Program-made: the position numbers and the translations under genes | The notes under the pieces: model-generated | What the model was told of the DNA's origin: nothing | Seen by the model: only the letters and a program-made list of their open reading frames with translations | Database searches by the model: none | In this document: piece by piece, positions 1 to 12,376 of the stretch | How the letters are laid out: each line of letters opens with the position of its first letter | How positions within the stretch are numbered: position 1 is the first letter of the stretch | Assembly (NCBI GenBank): GCA_914767715.1 | Contig: OU612075.1 | Span: 19,900,001 to 19,964,000, forward strand | DNA length: 64,000 bases | Source of the DNA: Membranipora membranacea | Lineage: Eukaryota; Bryozoa; Gymnolaemata; Cheilostomatida; Membraniporidae | Reading direction: 5' to 3'

Positions 1-130
1 ATAACTGATAGTATTAAGATTTTAAATAACTGAGACATTCCAACACTATCATTGTAATATGTAATTGACAATTATTACCAAATAAATTATCTAATCTAAT
101 CTAATACTGAGCTGACTAGATATAAAAGGA
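1..130. other. AT-rich non-coding left edge
   Basis: No exon, repeat or RNA signal recognised. It presumably lies in a POLR1A intron, because the gene is still incomplete at 1996 on the minus strand and the next expected exon (the zinc-binding C-P-H-C segment) is not found here. Confidence 0.4.
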
Positions 131-256
131 GTAGCTGGTTAGAGCGCCTGCCCTCTAACCCGCTGCAGTCTACTGACTACTGGGCTTAATTGAAGCTCAA
201 GGTTTGCTCCAACCTGCCTGCAAACTGAGATCAAATTAGCGCCGAATATGGCGGCC
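131..256 (+). repeat. tRNA-derived SINE-like repeat, left part, interrupted by a palindrome
   Basis: A tRNA-like A box lies at about 131-150 (TAGCTGGTTAGAGCG) and a weak B box at about 200-210. From about 207 the sequence matches 11216-11260. The matching right part resumes at 1568-1606, so 257-1567 interrupts this repeat. Confidence 0.5.
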
Positions 257-1560
257 AAAGACCGATCCGAATATCAACATATCGTATGCCGTTGGAAAGC
301 TGCCGAGCTACTGAAAATGAATACCTGAACAAAACTTGATTTGTTAACGTTGTGTCATTTTAGGGAGGAAATGAGGCAGAAAACGCTGTTTTTGTCAATG
401 TAGATGGAGGAGTCAAATTAATTGTGAGAAATTTCAAAACAGATGGAATGTATACTTAGAGATTGCATTCATCGTAAAATTTGATTGTCTTTGATATATA
501 ACTAGTCTAAATTGACTTTTTACGTCACGCCATACAATGCATTTTTTTGTGAAGCCGTGAAAATATGTGAAATTTCAATCGTTAATTCAGAACAGATCAT
601 AGGCTTGAAACAAAATAAATTATGATTTTCTCTTAGAGTACTCTTCAAATGTCATACACATTGACGTTCAACAAATTAGCTTGAATATTGCAATGACAGT
701 AGACTCTCGAATACAGCTAATATTTTCACCACCTTTGCCTAACGTCAAACATGCTGTCCAAATGACCATTATTTTGTCCAAACATAATTTTTTTGAAAGT
801 CCTCACTACGAAGCTGCTTTAATTAACCATGGTGGACACCGGAAATGCCAACAGAATTTTTTATTGCAACTTTATTTTTCTTGAATTAAACACAAAAGAA
901 TGCCAAAAATTTTGAGGTGTTTTTGGGTTTTTGGTGTTTTTGCGTTAAATTCAAGAAAAATGAAGAGGCAGTGAAAAATCCTCTTGGCATTTCCTGTGTG
1001 CACCATGGTTAATGAAAGCGGCTTCTCATGTGTTTGGACACACTAATGGTCATTTGGACAGCATGTTTTACGTTATGCAAAGGTGGTGAAAATATTAGCT
1101 GTATTCAAGAGTCTACTGTCATTGCAATATGCAAGCTAATTTGTTGAAAGTCATTGTGTATGACATTTGAAGAGTACTCTAAGAGAAATCATAATTTATT
1201 TTGTTTTGAGCCTATGATCTGATCTGAATTAATGATTGAAATTTCAGATATTTTCACGGCTTCATAAAAAAAAATGCATTGTGTGGCGTGACGTAAAAAG
1301 TCAATTTAGACTAGTCATATATCAAAGAAAATCAAATTTTACGATGAACGCAATTTCTAAGTAAACATTCCACCTATTTCGAAATTTCTTGCAATTAATT
1401 TGACTCCTCCATCTACGTTGACAAAAACAGCGGTTTCTGCCTCATTTCCTCCCTAAAATGACACAACGTCATCGCATCATGTCTTTGTTCAGGTATTCAT
1501 TTTCAGTAGCTCGGCAGCATTCCAACAGTATATGATATGTTGATATTTGAATCGGTCTTT
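257..1560. repeat. 1.3 kb imperfect palindrome (foldback element)
   Basis: The first bases (AAAGACCGAT at 257) are the reverse complement of the last (ATCGGTCTTT ending at 1560). The arms pair almost continuously towards a centre near 908: for example 675-760 pairs with 1055-1140, and 300-420 with 1390-1510. No transposase is visible, so it is a non-autonomous foldback element or a large MITE. It sits inside another repeat whose uninterrupted copy is at 11216-11312. It lies in the presumed POLR1A intron. Confidence 0.8.
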
Positions 1561-1567
1561 GACATTA

Positions 1568-1606
1568 CCTTAAGGCACTGTATTTCTCAGGCTTCGGACA
1601 GAGACT
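1568..1606 (+). repeat. right part of the interrupted repeat
   Basis: Matches 11274-11312 (CTTAAGGCAC... GGACAGAGAC), which at 11.2 kb directly follows the left part. This shows that the palindrome is an insertion. Confidence 0.65.
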
Positions 1607-1631
1607 GATTTGCGACTTTAACCCACATAGT

Positions 1632-1971
1632 CAGGAGCGGTCTAATGGTTAGGGGTGTGGGTTTATGTTCTTTGCGGTCCAGGTTCAATTCCCGGCAGTC
1701 ATTTCTGATTTGGCACTGGCACACCATTCATCCAAGCCAGGTCCTTGCGGAACGGGACTAAAAATACCGGAGGTCCACCATGTGTTTGCACACCCCACAC
1801 CAAGTAAAAAGAGCCCCTCTACCTCTTCAATATTAAGCATAGACGGGTCTGCGACGGGCACGGGTATAGGGTGCAGCATGAGTACTATGGGTCCCAGTTC
1901 CTGTACTCGAGAGAGGATAATTCTCTCCACCTCAAAGATTAAGATGAACCCACATTTATAAGAAAAAAAAA
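1632..1971 (+). repeat. tRNA-derived SINE with A-tail
   Basis: A tRNA-like head begins at about 1634: A box near TCTAATGGTTAGGGG and B box GGTTCAATTCC at about 1683. A unique body follows and the element ends in a run of A at 1962-1971. It lies in sense opposite to POLR1A, 25 bp beyond exon 4, in an intron. The RNA polymerase III boxes look usable by eye; activity is unknown. Confidence 0.7.
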
Positions 1972-1995
1972 ACATGTTGTTTATATTATACAAAC

Positions 1996-4621
1996 CTTTT
2001 TTAGCTTTGAAAGCAGTAGACATATACTCGCTGAGAAGATCAGATCTGGCCTGGTTGAGGAATCTGCTAGCTTTGGCTGTCTTCAGTGCTTCTCCATTGT
2101 TTTCTGTTTAAATATAAATATTCCAGCTGTTTTAGTACTTACCTTCTCTGATCGCAAACAAAACTTAAAGTGACAGTCCTACTAGGTCATGTTTGGTATG
2201 GTTTTAAAGATCTCAGGCTGAAAAGTTATTAGGACATATGAAATAAAACAGCCTGCGAACCCAATTGCAAACAAACTGCTGCAAAGTCTGAAAATTGGGA
2301 TCATAGTGGATCATAGTGATTTATTGCCTCCCCCTGACCACTATGACCTTTGCTAAAATAATTGAAAAAAAACTAATTGCTATCTTCCACAACTTACATT
2401 TTTTTATTATCTTTATTTGCCCTACGAACTCACAATATTTGAATTACTGGGGTAATATATCCACTTTTCTAATAGGACTGTCACTTTACCAGATTGTATT
2501 GCTCTTTGGTTGGTAAACGACTTAAGCCATTAGACAAGAGGAATTGTGATAGTGAAGTTTGTGATGCGTCTGGTTGAGTTACTGCAAACGAAAAAGATCA
2601 AAATCACAAGCTGTGCAAAGCAATAACTGGCTAGAGTTCACAGCTGTATTAGATTGGTAGGGGCAGCAGTACTTAGTACAGCATTCTTACCACACCAAAA
2701 TACGGGACAGTCTTGGTATGCTACCACTTACCAGTTTGTGGTTATGATCTCCACCCCTGTTCCAAACAAAAAAGCTTTGGAACTCATGCTATAAACCTTT
2801 GCATTTAGAATTTCGATATCGACTAGTTTCTAACTCTATCTTGCTAGGAATGGCGTTGATAATGAAATGCTTCTACCATCAACCCAGGCAAAGTTATACA
2901 ACAACCATTAGCAGGCAGACATGAACTCTACCTGCTATCGTTTTTTCAACGTATTCCACCATCTTTGATGTGATTTTAGCAGCAGCAATTGTATCAGCCT
3001 GACAGTATATCTCCTGAAGGCCATCAATCTTATCCCATAATCCTCCGTCGATCAGTCTGATAAGGCAAAGCAGGTGCTCCGACACGAGGGACGACTCCAG
3101 TATACGCTTACAACTGAAACAGCTCCCTCGCACAATCTGTCAAAATTGTAGTATGTCTCACGATAAGATCATGACAAAAGGGGGTTTTCAATAAGACTAT
3201 AAATGACAAGTCATTAACTTCCTAACTGGAGTTAGACATTCACCACTGCATGATACATAACATTATTAGCTTATGTTTCAACATGCTTTGTGATTTGGCA
3301 TGTATTTTGACAAATTTCATAAGACTCACAGCATTGGCAATTGGCCACCAAGAGAAGAAAGACCAGACTTATTTAGTTTATAATTATGGGCCTCACCGGA
3401 ATTGAAACTTATAGAGCTGCAGAGCCATTCAATTTTTTCAGCACTTGGTTGGTGATCTGATATTACCCTTTAGTAACAGAATTTTCAAGCAATGAGCCAC
3501 CACTCGTTGGCTCCAGATGGGTTTGACTATCAAAAACTACGAGCAAGCAGAGTGCAAGAGGTTTTGTATAACCGAATGAAAAGATATGAATTTGCATAAT
3601 ATTAGAGCATTCTGTAATCGCCTGACCTCAGTTTGAAATGTTGTTATTTCAAAGATATTATAAAGTTATAAGGTGGGCCTATAGGGACTATTAACTAGCA
3701 CATACCAGCTCTAGCTGTCTCATCCACAGTGGATGATATACAGGTACCGGTAGCTCGATATGACCGATATGTCCTGGACATTTCAAATCTGACAACGAAC
3801 AAGTCCCACAGTTCTCCATCTTCTCATGGGGTCCTGCAAAGAATACAATCAGATCATAGACAGCCAGGATCAACCATTTTAACTTGTAGGTTGAGAAAGT
3901 AAGACAACTGGACTTTATAAAATGACTCAGCAGGGACACAGTACTTGAGACAATACTCTACCAGGTCTTTCTACCAATGTTGTTGCAGAACTGTGTCATT
4001 GCATGTACGTCTTGAATACCGCTTCACAGAGAGTGCGATGGCAACACAGCACTCTTTCCTAGGGACATTGCAATTTCACTGAGAGTATAGTAGAAGGCAA
4101 CAGCGATAGTATTGCAGCACCCTACGCTCAAATCAACATCACAATCATGGCGGTCGAGATTCCTATATATATATTTGCCCGTGCCGATGCTGAACTTTGT
4201 TGATAGGCAGGTCAGAGAATCATTCAAAAGCTTCACACTGTGACTAGGTCACTTACTTGGATACTGAGTGATTGAGCTAGATATTAAACTAACTGAAGTC
4301 AAAGTGAGTCAAAAAATAATCAAAGTGAGTGCTTGCACTTGCAGCGCCTTCAAATGAACTCTACTCTACTCACTCATTGTTTATCTAAATTTACTAACAA
4401 CATTACCCAAGCAGTAAGTGAACTGTAAAGTTGTTTTAAGGATCATCTGTGGAATGCTCATACCTACCCAATCTTCTATCATAAAGCCCATTCACAGTAG
4501 CATGGCCCATCTCATCAAATGTTTTCTGGTTTGTCACTTCCAAAACACTGAGTCTTCTTATGTCTTCATCAGTGTAACAGCCAAACTCAACCCGCACAAA
4601 GTTTGTGACAGGTTCAGCCAT
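1996..4621 (-). CDS. POLR1A: DNA-directed RNA polymerase I largest subunit, N-terminal exons (partial gene)
   Basis: Catalytic large subunit of nucleolar RNA polymerase I, which transcribes pre-rRNA. Four coding exons join in frame with GT-AG borders: 4621-4468, 3833-3706, 3136-2932 and 2103-1996 (about 198 residues). The first ATG after an upstream in-frame TTG is at 4621. Landmarks in order: F-G-C-Y-T-D-E-D-I-R-R-L-S-V (clamp start), N-G-L-Y-D-R-R-L-G, then C-G-T-C and C-P-G-H-I-G-H-I-E-L-P-V-P-V-Y-H-P-L, the large-subunit zinc motif shared by RPA1, RPB1 and RPC1, then R-G-S-C-F-S-C. The spacing and the R-G-S-C segment fit Pol I rather than Pol II or III. The remainder should lie left of the window. 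Introns are 630-830 bp. No lesion seen. Confidence 0.9.
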
Positions 4622-5789
4622 CTTCTTGAACAACTGATCTACAGTTGATCACGAGGTGTTGCCTCACAAATAATTTGATTGCAAACAAAATTGCAGAACT
4701 ATGCGTGAATCATAATCTAGACTAGGATAGTAAATTAGTATTCTTCACTCCCATGTGCAGGAAATGAACCATATTGCGCTTGCGCAGAGAGAATCATAAC
4801 ATGATCCAAATAAATACATAAAAATAATTAGGGCGTTTCCCATATCCTCACAATCCGAAATTATCAGGTTCTCAGCTACATCAAAACTTGAGAATTGAGA
4901 ATCATCTTCACTGACACACTGAGAATACAACTACTAATTCATTCCATGCATAACCACATAATGGAATTGCTACCAACCACTTTAGAACTTAGACTTGCTC
5001 TTTTCTATACAAGCGGTTCAGGGCTCTCATCCTGGGAGGATCAAAAACCTGAGCTTTGCCAATACCGTGCTGCGTAGTGGCACATCAAACGCGCTGTGGT
5101 AAGGTTGACATTGTCAGTTTGAATAAAGTGTGAAATACAGTGGTCAGTGTATCAATTCTAAAAAATCTGAATTTGATCAATTGTCATTTCAAGTACAAAC
5201 ATGCAGGCATTGCCAAGACGAAAGAGACAACTCTTATTTTTTGTCTAGTTGCATCAAGGAGTCATCTACTCCTTGGTTACATACGCCCTGTACTCAACCA
5301 TCCCTCAAGAACAAATATGTGTATTTTATAAGACAGGTAAGTCAACTCACATCTCCCTTGCAATTGAAATAATATATTCATTTGAATTCATTCCTATCTG
5401 AGCACTATAAGGAGTAGTAAAGTAGTAAAGTTCACATATTTCACAAACAGTTTTATTTGTAAGAGTAAGGATATAACATTTCATACATCAATTTCAATCA
5501 GATGAATCAAGTTGATAACGGTTGTTTCAATATAGGCTGTACACAACACAAGCATTCAATGCAGGACGGATTATCACATTAAAAAAAGGACGGTTCAGGG
5601 GTGAAAAAAATTGACTATTGCGTAAATTGTCTCAAACATTCTAAGTCTTTGTACATATGGCCTGATCTTGAGATCAAGGCAAGTCTCTTGATTAACGAAA
5701 AACAATTCTCAGAAAACAATAGATAAAACCATATGGGTTTTAATTGACATAACATAGTACATTCATAATATGGGGTATCAAAGCCCTAC
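4622..5789. other. intergenic region between POLR1A and FBXO36
   Basis: About 1.2 kb holding the POLR1A promoter and the region after the FBXO36 poly(A) signal. No TATA box placed convincingly and no repeat recognised. Short open frames here on both strands show no family resemblance. Confidence 0.5.
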
Positions 5790-5795
5790 TTTATT
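5790..5795 (-). promoter_or_regulatory. poly(A) signal of the FBXO36-like gene
   Basis: AATAAA on the minus strand, about 86 bp after the stop codon at 5881-5883. Confidence 0.55.
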
Positions 5796-5880
5796 CAATC
5801 CTAGGTCTTAACTCATTGTTGTGGTCTTCATCTTATTTCTGACACTGAAATCGGACCAAAATCTTATAATTCTAGGAGGT

Positions 5881-8800
5881 CTAATGTTTAGGTAATACCT
5901 CATCATGATAATTATGAGTGAGGAAAGCCTTTTTAGTAATAGCCCCTGTGCCCTCTCCTCCCACATCTTTGTGGTCTATAGCTGGGGTTATTACTCCAGC
6001 ATCTGTCCTTCTTTTCCTTCTTAGCTGCATCTGTAAAAATTTTTAAAATATATCAAAGTGATTGTGAAGGAATCAAGTTTTTTTTTGTCATTCTAGAGTT
6101 CTCAGTCTAATTTAGATAACAGCTATAGCCTAAGGATCATTAACAACATATGGCCCAGTTTTAACTCATTCTCACTCAAAGTTGAGATGTGAAGGTACTA
6201 AAATCAATTGAAACTGGGCCAGCTGCTGTCAATAAATCTTAAAGCAGTTTTCTAAATTTTAATGAGAACTCCAGAATGATACCAAAAACCTGATTCTTTC
6301 ACAGTCACCTTAAAAGTATACTGAAGATTTTACTTGACCATGATTTGTAACACAACTAGTGGAAGGTATGACCATCAAAAAATTCAACTTCTAGAGATTT
6401 ACAATTTGTGTAACGTGAGGGACCTGAGCTCAAGGTTCACTCTTGACCCTGGTGAAGCAAAGAACATTACTGTGCCTCCGCGGTGCCACGGTGAAACAAA
6501 AGTTCATTTTTGTTCATTTTCTTTCTTTTTGTCAAACACATTGCTTTGAGTATTTCGAGTGTGTTTCAGACTCGATATGAATAAGGCATGTGTAGTTCCC
6601 AGAGATATTCTCTCATCTACACAAGCACACCTCTATCTCCTTGTCTTTGTTGTCCAATGCTTGGTTATCACTATGTTTCCGTGTGCATTTTGAGCTATTT
6701 TCAAGGGTCTTCAAGACATGAAAATGACTCCCTGTTCGCACTGAGCCCGAAGAATCAGTTAGCACTGGACTGTGCGCTACATCAGGCTGGCGTGGCTGAG
6801 CGGTTAGCGGTTGTCTTTGATTTCAGCGCGGGAAGCCCAAGTTCCAATAAGATTTTTTAATGTTTTCTTTACTCAGCTCTATCCATGGGAATGGATATAT
6901 ATTTTTAGGTCCGCCAAGAGGTGACAACTCAGCTCGATCTAGGCCGACCTCAAAATTCACATGGAAACATGGTGAATATGGCCATCGTGTATGCACATAC
7001 TTGTCCAGTGGCCGCTAAGCGAGTCATTTTTTTTACTATCAGACATGGATTGGCCAGGAGAGCTATGTACCTGTATTTGTAGTTTGTTGGAGAAGAATAG
7101 CTTTTTCCAGCCTTGATCTCTAGCCAGGCTCTCCAGATCCTCTGTAATGGTGGTGATGGAGCTGAACAATTCTCGCCATAACTCATCGTTGTTACAGATC
7201 TGTGTAGAAAATCATCAAAGGTTACGCCATTTGCAAGCAAAGGTACCAAGGCGGAGAAATATACTCACGGTGTAAAAGGTTGTCATTACGCGCACGATTG
7301 AAATATTAACTTAATGTCGAGCCAATGACGTTATATAAAGGCCAATGACAATTGGTTATAGAGAACGTTAATTATCACTGTATGGTAGCCAATAATAACA
7401 GTTTTGAAATAAGGTGGACGATATGCCAATTTCCTATGTGACATGAGATATTTCTGTCTACAAGCTAAGGATCAGTGGGTAAAGCCTCATGATATCGTAT
7501 CTCAAATTTGCTGGGACTTCTTCTGGTATAAAGGTACCAAAAGGTATGCCAAAAGTGTATTTGTTATTTGTAGTATTACCCTCAAATTTGTAAAGCAAAC
7601 ATCAGCTGTGTCCAATTCTCACAGAGGACTGACGGTTTCTGCATCACTGCGATATCAATGTTGTATCAATTTCGCTCATGGGAACAATTGGCCTAACATT
7701 GAACTACAATTTCAATTAGCAAAAATCCCAACTTCAATTCTCAAGTGAGGGGCAATAATGACAGAAAAGCACAGATTCTTGTAATCAAATCTTCGGAAGC
7801 AATAAAAATTTTAAAAAATTTCATGACAGACAGAACTGGTATGTCCTGTTGGGTTCAATAACAAATGACTGCCAACTCTACCTTTACTGAACGCCAATGA
7901 AGAGCAAAAGTGAGTTATTCAGGGGAGTCATTAGAATGAGCGGTACTTTATTCGCCAAATTATCGCGATCACTCCACTCAATCAATATATCAATGACTTG
8001 GACATTTAGATGGACAAATTCTTTCGCAAATCATTCACCCAGCATGTATTTAGTTCAATCAATGGGTGAACGATTTCGGAATGAGTCCCCTAGAAGGTCC
8101 TGCTAACATAGCTTGGAGCATTCACATTTTGGAATTCTTTTATTTAAAGTCCCAAGGCGGCGTTATTTTCCAAATCAGCGATTAGCTCCTTTGTTACACA
8201 AGAATGTGATACAGGTTCGGAATCAGGAAGTTTCTGTTCTCAGACTGGTATAAATGAGCAATAATTATTATGGCTAACTTAGTGAGAAAGTATTGCAAGC
8301 TTCACACGAAATGCTACTTGATCAAATTTATGTCGGTCTCAGAAAATTTTCATACCATAGTATCAACTGAGTATAGTATAAACTGCCAGATAGCAGATAC
8401 ATCTTAGCGCTTAGCGCTGACTCAAAATCAGGTGGAGCTAACCACGGGTTGGTTTTCATCTCGTCCCTTCAATATTCGAAGACCACTAATGCTCCTTCAG
8501 TCTGAATACTTGGCCTGATGAATCACTTACCTTATGAAAGGTTTTATTAACTACTGAGACTTTGGCGATATCTTCCAGCTCCGTGTAGCCAAGTATACGC
8601 CGTACCACATTGTGCGGTAGTCGCTGCATGTAGTCTATATGACCTTGACACAGGTTTACTACATAGTCTACCATTGTCTGGCCAAAGGCACACATTATCA
8701 TTGCTACAACATAAAACACATAATATATTGAAATGAATGAAATCGTTTGGAAATTTAAATGTCTACAAGGTCTGAATTCGATTTCTTGAGCATTGGCTGA

Positions 8801-11800
8801 TACAAGTGGGGAAGTGTTTCACATATTCAACCATCAAAATACAGAACTATTCTCCTGGTCGTGGTCAGAACAGGGAGAATGGGACACCCTCCCTGGTCAG
8901 AATGCTAAAGGTATACGTGTGGAATAAGAATTCATAAAATATGGGAGATGGGTTTTTAGGACTGGGCTCTGTTTACTGTTCGAAAATCTCAAGCAAGATC
9001 TTATTTGAGTTAGATTGGTACAGTAACAATACCGCAGAATTCCTAACAAATCTCTGACAAGGATATATACACGCATGACACCTAATTACACTCATACAAA
9101 ATTAATTCTTTTGAAATGAGTATTTATAGGCCTATGTAGAATCAATATCAATCTGAACAGCTAATAATCACACTGGACATGTTTAAAGAGGTAGGAATCG
9201 AAGGGGGTGCACGGGGATTAATCATGTGAAGTGACAGGCAAGACCATTGGCTGATCAATGTAATTAGAGGCGGAGAATGGCCTTGGTCTCCGCCTCTAAC
9301 AGCCAGTCCACGTTGCGTTCTCAAGTGGTCAAGTGTGTTATATAAGAAATTGTGATTCGCAGACACCCATAAATAAAGTTGAATAGAAGCTATGATATAG
9401 CTATTGTTGTGTTGGCTCATCACACTTGGGATTATAGGGTTTAATTACAACGGTCAATTTCAATCTTGACAACGGTATCTAGGCAACCTCTAAAACCATA
9501 AATCATAACGTCAAAATTGACCAATAAGAGCTCGTATATTTTGAAGCGGATGATTTGAAAACATCGGAACTGGGCAATTTCGTATGACATCAGTCATATT
9601 TTCACCACTTTCCAATGCCATTATTGGAATGAAAATTTATTGGGCATGTGTATCGCACAATTCCGCATCAGCTTGTCTGATTCCCATTAAAAATAATTCA
9701 CTGCTTCTCCTCTTAATTCCGAAAAAGCAGGAGGAATTTGAATGCTGCTAACCCCATTTGAATTTGATATGGCTGGGTGATCGCATTACATTGACTGGCC
9801 CTTATATACCGGTCGAGGCACTTTAAAAGCAGCAAATAAAATTTGAACTTCTAGAGTCCTTATTATTGTCAGTAATTTGAATAGTTGTTGTAAGAAATAA
9901 AACCAAGCGAAATACTAATTTGTCTCTGGAGTATCATTATCATACACCAGACTATATAGCTGGAAATCTTTTGCGTCTGACTGCGTCACGTAGGTCAAAA
10001 ACTTGAGAGGAACAAAGTTTTGCTAAAATCTTGTGGTCCACATTATTTACTTATTACAATAAAGCAATAGAGATTTCCACTCCATATCATTTTTCGGTCT
10101 TTGGATCTCTGGGGTTGGGACGAACCACAAACGCATGCTCCCATATTCATCTCCCTCTGTTAGAAGGCTATTTATTCGCAGGAACGGACACTGGTAGTGA
10201 AAACATTTGCCGCCAAAAGCCATCACATTTTCTAGAGGTACAACATTCAGTGGTGCACGTACCACTGCACAACACACAGGTCTTCAGCTAGAAACCATGA
10301 GTCAAGCTCTGTTTCAAAGCCTTCTCTGGTACAGCCTCCTCCTCGGGCCCCAGCAGCATGAAGCCACCCCTGTGTGTTGATGAGCATTTCCATAAATCTC
10401 ATCGAGCCCTTATATTAAATCCCATGGACAACAAACTTATTACAGTTAAACAAAAAAGGTTCCATTGCCTATCATAATTTAATCTTTTAAATTTATAATT
10501 GTATGGAGCCCCATAGGCCTAAGCTTGCTCCCCTAAACATCTCCCCACTGTTGTTCTTATAGAACTGGATTTAAAGAAGTACAACAGTTTTTGGAGACAC
10601 ACATTCTAAGTCAAATCTAGGCGGATCGAATCTTATTTTGCTTTACATTGATTGAACTCTTATTGACATAATATGAAATGTAAATGTAAAATGTTGAAAG
10701 CCTTACATTGCGTTCGGTCATCATGCAGGAAGTCTTCGTGGCACTCTTTAATCTCACCAGGTGAAAGTCTCTGGGTCTCTGCATTTCTATGTGTGATCCT
10801 CCACCATCGAAAGATTATCTACAGTATGCAATATGTCACAGTTACATAATTTTCGGTTTGCTTTTACGGTTAAATTGTAAATGTGTAAACTATCAAGTAG
10901 CAACATGGAGTGGAAATAAATACATTTACCCCATGTCTTGGTGAGGCGTTGGGCCAGATCTTTTTTTATTTGCTTTTCACACAGTATCCACTGTTCCCTA
11001 TGAGGCTGAACTGGACTGTCCAACATTAACATGCATAACTATTCACCAAACACAATTTAAAAAAATCACTTTTTACTCATTAGACATCACCAACAAAACC
11101 TTTACGTGAAATAACAACTAAGCCTGCAAATATGTTCGTTTTTAAAGTTCTGCACTGTACCACATTCAAAGGATTTTCCTTGTGGGATAATTGAAAACCT
11201 AATTGATGCCCGAGGCGAGCTCCAACTTGCCTGCAAACTGAGAGCAACTTGGCGCCGAATATGGCGGCCGCTCCCTTAAGGCACCTGTATTTCTCAGTCT
11301 TCGGACAGAGACAAAAACTTGTAATTTTTTCATTTTATCTTAGCCTGTGTCTCATTTACAATTCACAAGAAAAACAAGGCGGGTCAAAACTCCGAATGAA
11401 CCCTGTCCCATACAAACCTCTGGATACGGACCAACAACTAAGCCTTATAAAATCAAACATCTATATGGGAGTTTATTTTAATTTATCCAAAGTTCCAAGC
11501 CATACCAGGACCTAACACTCAAAGACTCACAAGGTAGAGGATAATAAAGGTGACCCTGAGCTGTCTTTAAGCATGATACATATTAAACGCCCAGATGACT
11601 ACTCATTCTGTCACTTTGAGACCAGTAGTCGATACCGAAACCCACTGAGCTTCAGCAATTGCTACGTACAGGGTTTACTCCTTACTCTTCACAACAGATG
11701 TTGAGTTAGACTTTATTTGGTGGTATTAGATGTCAAACTCTCAAAGTAGCCTATGGCAATTAGATTTTCAGTCCACAAATCAGACTATCTGATGGAAGAA

Positions 11801-12202
11801 CAGTCACTCTCACCTCAGTGCTCATGAAGGAGGAAAGATTGGCAAATACTTTTAGCTAGGGGCTAATATAAACTAAAAGGGCATCTATCACATCCACCCA
11901 ACCACAAGTAATTACTTATTCAAGAAACAAACGGAAAATATGTGGATATATAAATGAAATGATCCTTAGTACTTAAATACATTATGATTATAATAAATAA
12001 ACTCAACCTGATCATGAGTCACAACTATTTGACAGAAGTCTTTACTTGGGCTAGGCGCCTGACCAGAATACTCAAACAAGTTTCCTTCTCTATCCAGCCA
12101 TCTTGCAAACTGACTAGATTCTTTCCCTGCTGCCAGTTCCATACTTGATACTTTGCCTGTTAATTTCACACTGGAAAGTTCTTTCCCTAGTGTGGATTCC
12201 AT
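5881..12202 (-). CDS. FBXO36: F-box only protein 36-like, six exons, complete
   Basis: Predicted SCF ubiquitin-ligase substrate adaptor; the F-box binds SKP1 and the target is unknown. Exons join in frame at GT-AG borders: 12202-12008, 11005-10930, 10778-10707, 8703-8531, 7199-7071 and 6030-5881, giving 264 residues with start ATG at 12202 and stop at 5883. Matches to the vertebrate protein run in order: P-S-K-D-F-C-Q-I-V-V-T near residue 51, P-G-E-I-K-E-C-H-E-D-F in exon 3, V-D-Y-V-V-N-L-C-Q-G at about 126-135, the F-box from about 142 (R-L-P-H-N-V-V-R-R-I-L, then L-E-D-I-A-K-V), and G-W-K-K-L-F-F-S-N-K-L-Q-I-Q closing exon 5. It is longer than the roughly 190-residue vertebrate form at both ends. 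Intron 3 is about 1.8 kb. No lesion seen. Transcribed in the same direction as POLR1A, which lies 1.26 kb downstream. Confidence 0.88.
6786..6861 (+). repeat. degenerate tRNA-like sequence (SINE head or tRNA pseudogene)
   Basis: GCGTGGCTGAGCGGTTAGCGG resembles the A-box side of a Ser/Leu tRNA, followed by a weak B box (AGTTCCAATAA) and a T run. The acceptor stem does not pair and the T-loop is broken, so it is not a functional tRNA. It lies in intron 5 of FBXO36. Confidence 0.4.
9266..9300. repeat. short GC-rich hairpin
   Basis: TTAGAGGCGGAGA and TCTCCGCCTCTAA are perfect complements around a 9 bp loop, inside FBXO36 intron 3. Function unknown. Confidence 0.6.
11216..11312 (+). repeat. uninterrupted copy of the repeat at 207-256 plus 1568-1606
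   Basis: About 97 bp, with CGCCGAATATGGCGGCC followed almost directly by CCTTAAGGCACC. It acts as the empty-site comparison for the palindrome at 257-1560. It lies between exons 1 and 2 of FBXO36. Confidence 0.7.
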
Positions 12203-12376
12203 ATTGATGCTTTTGAATTGTTTCTTAGGAGAATGTCAAGGACATATGATTGGCGAATTAGATTCACAGATTTGGTAAACAACTTCAGTTTATTAAATGT
12301 TTAGCCCGCCAATGCTCAAAAGCACCATAGAAATGAGCAAACAACTTGGATTAAATTTGTAATGAAATTCATATAT

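Noticed and set aside
681-884. Plus-strand frame of 67 codons
   Set aside because: It lies wholly inside the palindrome at 257-1560 and is not preserved in the other arm.
6786-6861. Functional tRNA gene
   Set aside because: The acceptor stem does not pair and the T-loop motif is broken.
10047-10440. Open frames on both strands (including M-E-M-L-I-N-T-Q-G on the minus strand) in FBXO36 intron 3
   Set aside because: The frames break every 20-80 codons, no splice borders fit and no domain was recognised.
11249-11515. 88-codon plus-strand frame starting M-A-P-N-M-A-A-A
   Set aside because: Its start lies in a dispersed repeat that recurs at 240 bp, and the rest has no motif.
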